This document shows, piece after piece, positions 15,201 to 18,170 of a stretch of DNA of 18,170 nt. The stretch comes from Rhodocyclales bacterium (lineage in GTDB: Bacteria; Pseudomonadota; Gammaproteobacteria; Burkholderiales; Rhodocyclaceae): positions 1 to 18,170 of the forward strand of contig JAJTBM010000018.1 of the NCBI GenBank assembly GCA_021286885.1, read 5' to 3'. Each line of letters begins with the position of its first letter. Position 1 is the first letter of the stretch. A program made the position numbers and the translations under genes. The notes beneath the pieces were generated by a model that searched no databases, was not told where the DNA came from, and saw only the letters and a list, made by a program, of their open reading frames with translations.

Positions 15201-16249
15201 TGGATCTGCCCTTGACCGGGCAGATCTAGCCGCAGCTGCTCCAGGCCCACGCCCTGGCCGTCCCAATCCAGCTGGGCACCCGCCTGAAGCAGCGGAATAC
15301 GCCCCTGATCCAGGCTGCCGGGCTGGCTGTTGCTGAGCTGCACCGGCCCGCGCAGCTGGCCTTGGTGCGTCTCCAGCCGGGCCTCGCCCCTGAGCAGGGC
15401 TTGGGGCGCAGTGGGCACGAAGCGGCGGGGGTCCAGGCCCTGAAATTGCAGATCAAAGCGGGAAAAAGAAGCCGCCGCGAAGGGGGTGAAGACGCTCTGG
15501 GCCTGCCCTTCCATCCCCGCACCATGCAGCTGGAGGCGCACAGGCAAAGCGGCCAGAGGCCCCTCGGCGCGGGCCTTGATTACCCAATCCTGGTCGGCCT
15601 GATGGGTCTTGAGGCTGGCCTGGGCCGAGGCCAGAAAAGGCGGCTGGGAGCCCATCTCCAGGGCCCCGTGAAGCATGCCCCAGGGGCTGCGGGCCTGGAG
15701 GGCGGTGAGCTGGTGGCGGGCCGGGTCGGCATACCAAGCGCCGGCCAATTCGAACCAGTTCAGATAATCGTGATCCTCTGCCATCCGGCGCAGGGCCAGT
15801 TCGCCCAGCCGGAGCTGCTCCACCCGTACGCGCAGGGGGAGTGCCAGACTGGCGGGGGCTTGCAGGGGCGTGTCGTCGGCGGCGTGGGAGACGGCGAGCC
15901 GGCCCAGATCAAGGCGCACCAGATGCAGCCGCCCCTGGAGCAGGGCGCCGGGCTGCCAATCGAGCGCCAGACCCTGGCCTTCGATCTGGAGTTGGGGGCG
16001 GGTGTAGCGGAAGCGGTCGATCTGCAGGGGGCCGGCGAGGCTGCCCTGGGCGCCCTCCAGCTGGAGGGCGTCGCCGCTCAGAAACTGCAGCAGGCCGGCC
16101 AGGGCGGGCAGGCCCCAGGGGCTGGCCCCCAGGCCGACCAGGGCCAGGGCGCAGGCGAACACGCCCAGCAGCCAAGGGCGCCACCACCGCCCGGGGCGCT
16201 GGGGTGCGGAAGGCGTAGCCGGCGTGGCCGGCGCTTCCGGCCCTTCCAT
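12296..16249 (-). CDS. tamB: Translocation and assembly module protein TamB
   Basis: A very large 1317-residue envelope protein. An N-terminal basic segment and hydrophobic anchor (about 22-42, WWRPWLLGVFACALALVGLG) hold it in the inner membrane. The rest is a long run of short beta-strand repeats typical of the periplasm-spanning AsmA/TamB family, which bridges the membranes and is linked to phospholipid transport and outer-membrane protein assembly. The C-terminal DUF490/TamB domain occupies roughly the last 350 residues and ends with an outer-membrane-like strand, ALDALFSLSFR. A Ser/Thr-rich insert lies at about 1231-1255. The ATG is three bases after the trpC stop, so it is probably read through from trp. 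The usual partner tamA is not next to it. The C-terminus appears intact despite the IS remnant abutting its stop codon. Confidence 0.92.
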   Translation of the reverse strand: MEGPEAPATPATPSAPQRPGRWWRPWLLGVFACALALVGLGASPWGLPALAGLLQFLSGDALQLEGAQGSLAGPLQIDRFRYTRPQLQIEGQGLALDWQPGALLQGRLHLVRLDLGRLAVSHAADDTPLQAPASLALPLRVRVEQLRLGELALRRMAEDHDYLNWFELAGAWYADPARHQLTALQARSPWGMLHGALEMGSQPPFLASAQASLKTHQADQDWVIKARAEGPLAALPVRLQLHGAGMEGQAQSVFTPFAAASFSRFDLQFQGLDPRRFVPTAPQALLRGEARLETHQGQLRGPVQLSNSQPGSLDQGRIPLLQAGAQLDWDGQGVGLEQLRLDLPGQGQIQGRLRWAPGGHPWGRAMAALELRHLDARALDRRALSTRLTGQLQLDGEGAAPRLEAQLQDAAVRFALRLALDGHTLGLEKLQAETPGGRLQASGQLDLEGTRPFRLAGQLRQGNPRKLWQLAPVADLNLDFDAQGQASSMPHVQARMQLAPGSRYQDQPLAGQLAGRWQPGHWQALAIGLTLGSNRLQLEGAYGQPDDQLRFQLEAPALAALGLGLEGSLEASGQLSGLPAAPVGQLRLVGRRLVYQDWQLGRVEAEGLLAPGAEGQVALDARLEGVQDRQRVWLPQAHLKLQGLRRAHQLQLSAASPAHWNLDAQLDGGWVDGGAWRGQLTRWVQGGPLPLRLQAPAALSLAPAQISLGLAELRGAADGVLRLEETRWSPGNLVARGQMSGLRLGLAVDPATQAVRGGGDSLRLGARWDVILGERLNGQFSLFREGGDLRLEGDSPVQLGLDELQITLAARDNRLALGFGAHGSQLGRVAGSGSALAERSPEGGGWRLVPDAPLNGAARIELPSLAWAGPLVDQNLKTEGRLEGVFSLAGTPARPDAQGQLRGEALGITLADQGLNLNGGSLAAAFRGGRLHLERLAFSSTNRVKPQDKRIDLARLTRSPGSLEVQGDLDLASGAGHFDFQAARLPLLQRADQWLMLSGKGALETTWDSARLQGRLSADAGYVALARAPAPSLGDDVEVRWPSASGRSGSPFRMSVDLGLALGDAVYVDALGLDTRLVGELQLLRNPGRPLEARGSIQTQGGVFEGYGQKLAIEQGVLTFNGPVNNPALQVVALRKGLSVEAGIGISGSAKRPRVRLVSEPNVPDPEKLGWIVLGRPPDQGSGGELALLMPAARALRGGTGEGISTTLARSLGLDEVSVGASGDSRTRYNTSSVASTGTSGTASSASSSSTSSTTVAGQVLTLGKRLSERATLSFEQSVSGASSVVKLSYLLTRNLSVIGRAGSENALDALFSLSFR

Positions 16250-16252
16250 GGG

Positions 16253-17041
16253 TCAGGCGAACAGGGCTTGCAGGCCGGTGCCCGGGTCTTCCACCCGCAT
16301 GAAGGCCTCGCCCACCAGGAAGGCGTGCACCTGGTGCTGGCGCATCAAGGCCACATCTGCTGCAGCCAGGATGCCGGACTCGGTAACCACCAGCCGATCG
16401 GCCGGCATGCGCGCCAGCAGATCGAGGGTGTTTTGCAGGCTGACTTCGAAGGTGCGCAGGTTGCGGTTGTTGATGCCCAGCAGCGGGGTCTTGAGCTGGA
16501 GGGCCACCTCAAGTTCTTCGCCGTTGTGCACTTCCACCAGCACGGCCATGCCCAGGCGATGGGCGATGGCTTCCATGGCTTGCATTTCGGCCAGGCTGAG
16601 GGCGGCGGCGATCAGCAGAATCGCGTCGGCCCCCATGGCGCGGGCCTCGTACACCTGGTAGTCATCCACCAGAAAATCCTTGCGCAGCACCGGCAGCGCA
16701 CAGGCGGCCCGGGCTTCCTGCAGGTATTCGGGGCAGCCCTGGAAGAACTGGCGGTCGGTGAGCACCGAGAGGCAGGCGGCGCCGGCCTGCTCGTAAGAAC
16801 GGGCGATGGGCGCGGGCTGGAAGTCGGGGCGGATCACCCCCTTGGAGGGGCTGGCCTTCTTGATTTCGGCGATCACTGCGGATTGGCCAGCAGCGATCCG
16901 GGCCCGCATGGCGCCCACAAAATCGCGGGGGGCGGGCTGTTCGGCGGCCAGGGCGCGGATGCGGGCATCGTCGATGCGGCTGCGGGCTTCGGCCACCTCT
17001 TCGCGCTTCACGGCAAGAATCTTGTTGAGAATATCGGACAT
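16253..17041 (-). CDS. trpC: Indole-3-glycerol phosphate synthase
   Basis: Catalyses ring closure of CdRP to indole-3-glycerol phosphate in tryptophan synthesis. It is a 262-residue single-domain TIM barrel, not fused to TrpF. Family motifs in order: [10 protein letters not shown] at 59-68 (catalytic Lys61), [19 protein letters not shown] (second catalytic Lys), [27 protein letters not shown] and FLVGEAFM for phosphate binding. It begins 30 bases after trpD, with AAGGA in that gap as ribosome binding site. Its stop is followed by three bases and then the tamB ATG. Confidence 0.97.
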   Translation of the reverse strand: MSDILNKILAVKREEVAEARSRIDDARIRALAAEQPAPRDFVGAMRARIAAGQSAVIAEIKKASPSKGVIRPDFQPAPIARSYEQAGAACLSVLTDRQFFQGCPEYLQEARAACALPVLRKDFLVDDYQVYEARAMGADAILLIAAALSLAEMQAMEAIAHRLGMAVLVEVHNGEELEVALQLKTPLLGINNRNLRTFEVSLQNTLDLLARMPADRLVVTESGILAAADVALMRQHQVHAFLVGEAFMRVEDPGTGLQALFA

Positions 17042-17071
17042 CAGAAAATCCTTGGAGCAGTTCGGCAGGGT

Positions 17072-18106
17072 TCAGGCCGCAAGCTTGCGGGTGCAGGCGG
17101 CAAAGGCTTCCAGCTTGGCGCGGGCGGCGCCGGAGGCCACCACCTCCCGGGCACGGGCGATACCGTCGCCGATGGAATCCACCAGATTTGCAGTGTAGAG
17201 GGCCGCACCGGCATTGAGCAGCACGATGTCGCGGGGCGCACCGGGGGTATTGTCGAGGGCGCCGAGCAGCATGAGGCGGGACTCCTCCGCATCAGCCACC
17301 TCCAGGTGGCGGCCCGACCGCATGGTGAGGCCGAAGTCCTCCGGGTGGATCTCGTACTCACGCACCTGGCCATCCTTCAACTCGCCAACCCGGGTGGCCG
17401 CCCCCAGGGAGATTTCATCCATCCCGTCGCGTCCGTGCACCACCATCACGTGCTGGGCGCCCAGGCGCTCCATCACGCGTACGCAGATGCCCACCAGATC
17501 CGGATGAAAAACCCCCAGCAGGGTGTTGGGGGCACTGGCCGGGTTGGTCAGGGGGCCGAGGATGTTGAACATCGTGCGCACCCCCATCTCGCGCCGCACC
17601 GGGGCCACGTTTTTCATGGCGCTGTGGTGATTGGGGGCGAACATGAAGCCGATGCCGGTTTCGGCGATGCACGCAGCCACCTGCGCGGGGCTCAGGTTCA
17701 GGTTCACGCCCAGGGATTCGAGCACATCGGCGCTGCCAGACTTGCTCGATACACTGCGCCCGCCATGCTTGGCGACCTGGGCCCCGGCAGCTGCGGCCAC
17801 GAAGATGGTGGCGGTCGAGATATTAAAAGAATGAGCACCATCGCCCCCGGTGCCGACCACATCCACAAAGTTGTCCAGTGGCCCTTGCACCTCAACCTTG
17901 GTGGACATTTCGCGCATCACGGTGGCTGCGGCGGCAATCTCACCCACGGTTTCCTTCTTGACCCGCAGGCCGGTGAGGATGGCTGCGGTCATGACTGGAG
18001 AAACTTCGCCCGCCATGATCTGGCGCATGAGCGAGAGCATCTCGTCGAAGAAGATTTCCCGATGCTCGATGGTGCGTTGCAGGGCTTCCTGGGCAGTAAA
18101 GGTCAT
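17072..18106 (-). CDS. trpD: Anthranilate phosphoribosyltransferase
   Basis: Transfers phosphoribose from PRPP to anthranilate, the second step of tryptophan synthesis. The 344-residue length is normal. The PRPP-binding [14 protein letters not shown] is at 85-98 and the anthranilate/PRPP loop [15 protein letters not shown] at 113-127. Later landmarks are [33 protein letters not shown] and the acidic [10 protein letters not shown] segment. An N-terminal helical domain precedes them. AGGAG lies seven bases upstream of the ATG, in the 13-base gap after the trpG stop, so the genes form one operon. Confidence 0.97.
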   Translation of the reverse strand: MTFTAQEALQRTIEHREIFFDEMLSLMRQIMAGEVSPVMTAAILTGLRVKKETVGEIAAAATVMREMSTKVEVQGPLDNFVDVVGTGGDGAHSFNISTATIFVAAAAGAQVAKHGGRSVSSKSGSADVLESLGVNLNLSPAQVAACIAETGIGFMFAPNHHSAMKNVAPVRREMGVRTMFNILGPLTNPASAPNTLLGVFHPDLVGICVRVMERLGAQHVMVVHGRDGMDEISLGAATRVGELKDGQVREYEIHPEDFGLTMRSGRHLEVADAEESRLMLLGALDNTPGAPRDIVLLNAGAALYTANLVDSIGDGIARAREVVASGAARAKLEAFAACTRKLAA

Positions 18107-18119
18107 CGCGTGCTCCTGA

Positions 18120-18170
18120 TCAGGCGGCAGCCTTGGATTGTTCGAGGAAATTGCGCAGCATGTCGTGGCC
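18120..18170 (-). CDS. trpG: Anthranilate synthase component II, C-terminal end (partial)
   Basis: Only the last 16 residues are in the window: [16 protein letters not shown], then TGA at 18122-18120. The GHD-x-L-x-NFL ending is the usual C-terminus of the TrpG glutamine amidotransferase in beta- and gammaproteobacteria. Its position directly before trpD agrees with the common trpE-trpG-trpD-trpC order. The identification relies on this tail and on the neighbours. Confidence 0.8.
   Translation of the reverse strand, partial: GHDMLRNFLEQSKAAA

Noticed and set aside
1..18170. CRISPR arrays, tRNA or rRNA genes, integrase or complete insertion sequence
   Set aside because: No regularly spaced repeats, no cloverleaf-like or rRNA-like segments, and no intact recombinase were seen by eye.

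Overview
The window is chromosomal DNA from a high-GC proteobacterium. It is most likely a betaproteobacterium of the Rhodocyclales type (Azospira, Thauera, Zoogloea or similar). This placement is inferred from protein flavour, strong GC3 bias and gene neighbourhood, not from any search. Most of the window is ordinary housekeeping DNA, interrupted by one accessory island of about 3.6 kb.

Left part (1-4563): a minus-strand run of rimO (ribosomal protein S12 methylthiotransferase), a patatin-like phospholipase and the start of a FAD-linked oxidase cut by the window edge. A divergent 3-hydroxybutyryl-CoA dehydrogenase gene (hbd) follows. A probable bidirectional terminator then separates hbd from the convergent pair FKBP-type prolyl isomerase and msrA. 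Middle-left (4672-8637): a tightly packed glcD-glcE-glcF glycolate oxidase operon, with overlapping stop/start codons and a good sigma70-like promoter. Right part (12296-18170): a minus-strand block trpG(partial)-trpD-trpC-tamB, in which tamB begins three bases after the trpC stop.

Between the convergent ends of glcF and tamB lies the island (about 8691-12290). It is visibly less GC-rich than its surroundings. On the minus strand it carries a compact three-gene operon. First is an AbiEi-like type IV antitoxin with a PD-(D/E)XK-like N-terminal half and a central winged helix. Second, overlapping it by 13 bases, is an AbiEii-like nucleotidyltransferase. Third, starting within about 10 bases of the nucleotidyltransferase stop, is a protein with an AbiJ_NTD3-like N-terminus and a C-terminal Vsr/DUF559-like nuclease domain. 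An 18-bp perfect inverted repeat (7-4-7) lies just upstream of the antitoxin gene and is a good candidate autoregulatory operator. The right border is a decayed IS5-family transposase fragment that abuts the tamB stop codon. The left border is a 10-bp perfect inverted repeat just after glcF. A 9-bp direct repeat sits at both borders.

The island is the most interesting part: it looks like a type IV toxin-antitoxin pair wired to a third, nuclease-type effector, which suggests an abortive-infection or anti-phage cassette. This reading rests on motifs seen by eye and on family knowledge. No homology search or structure prediction was run.
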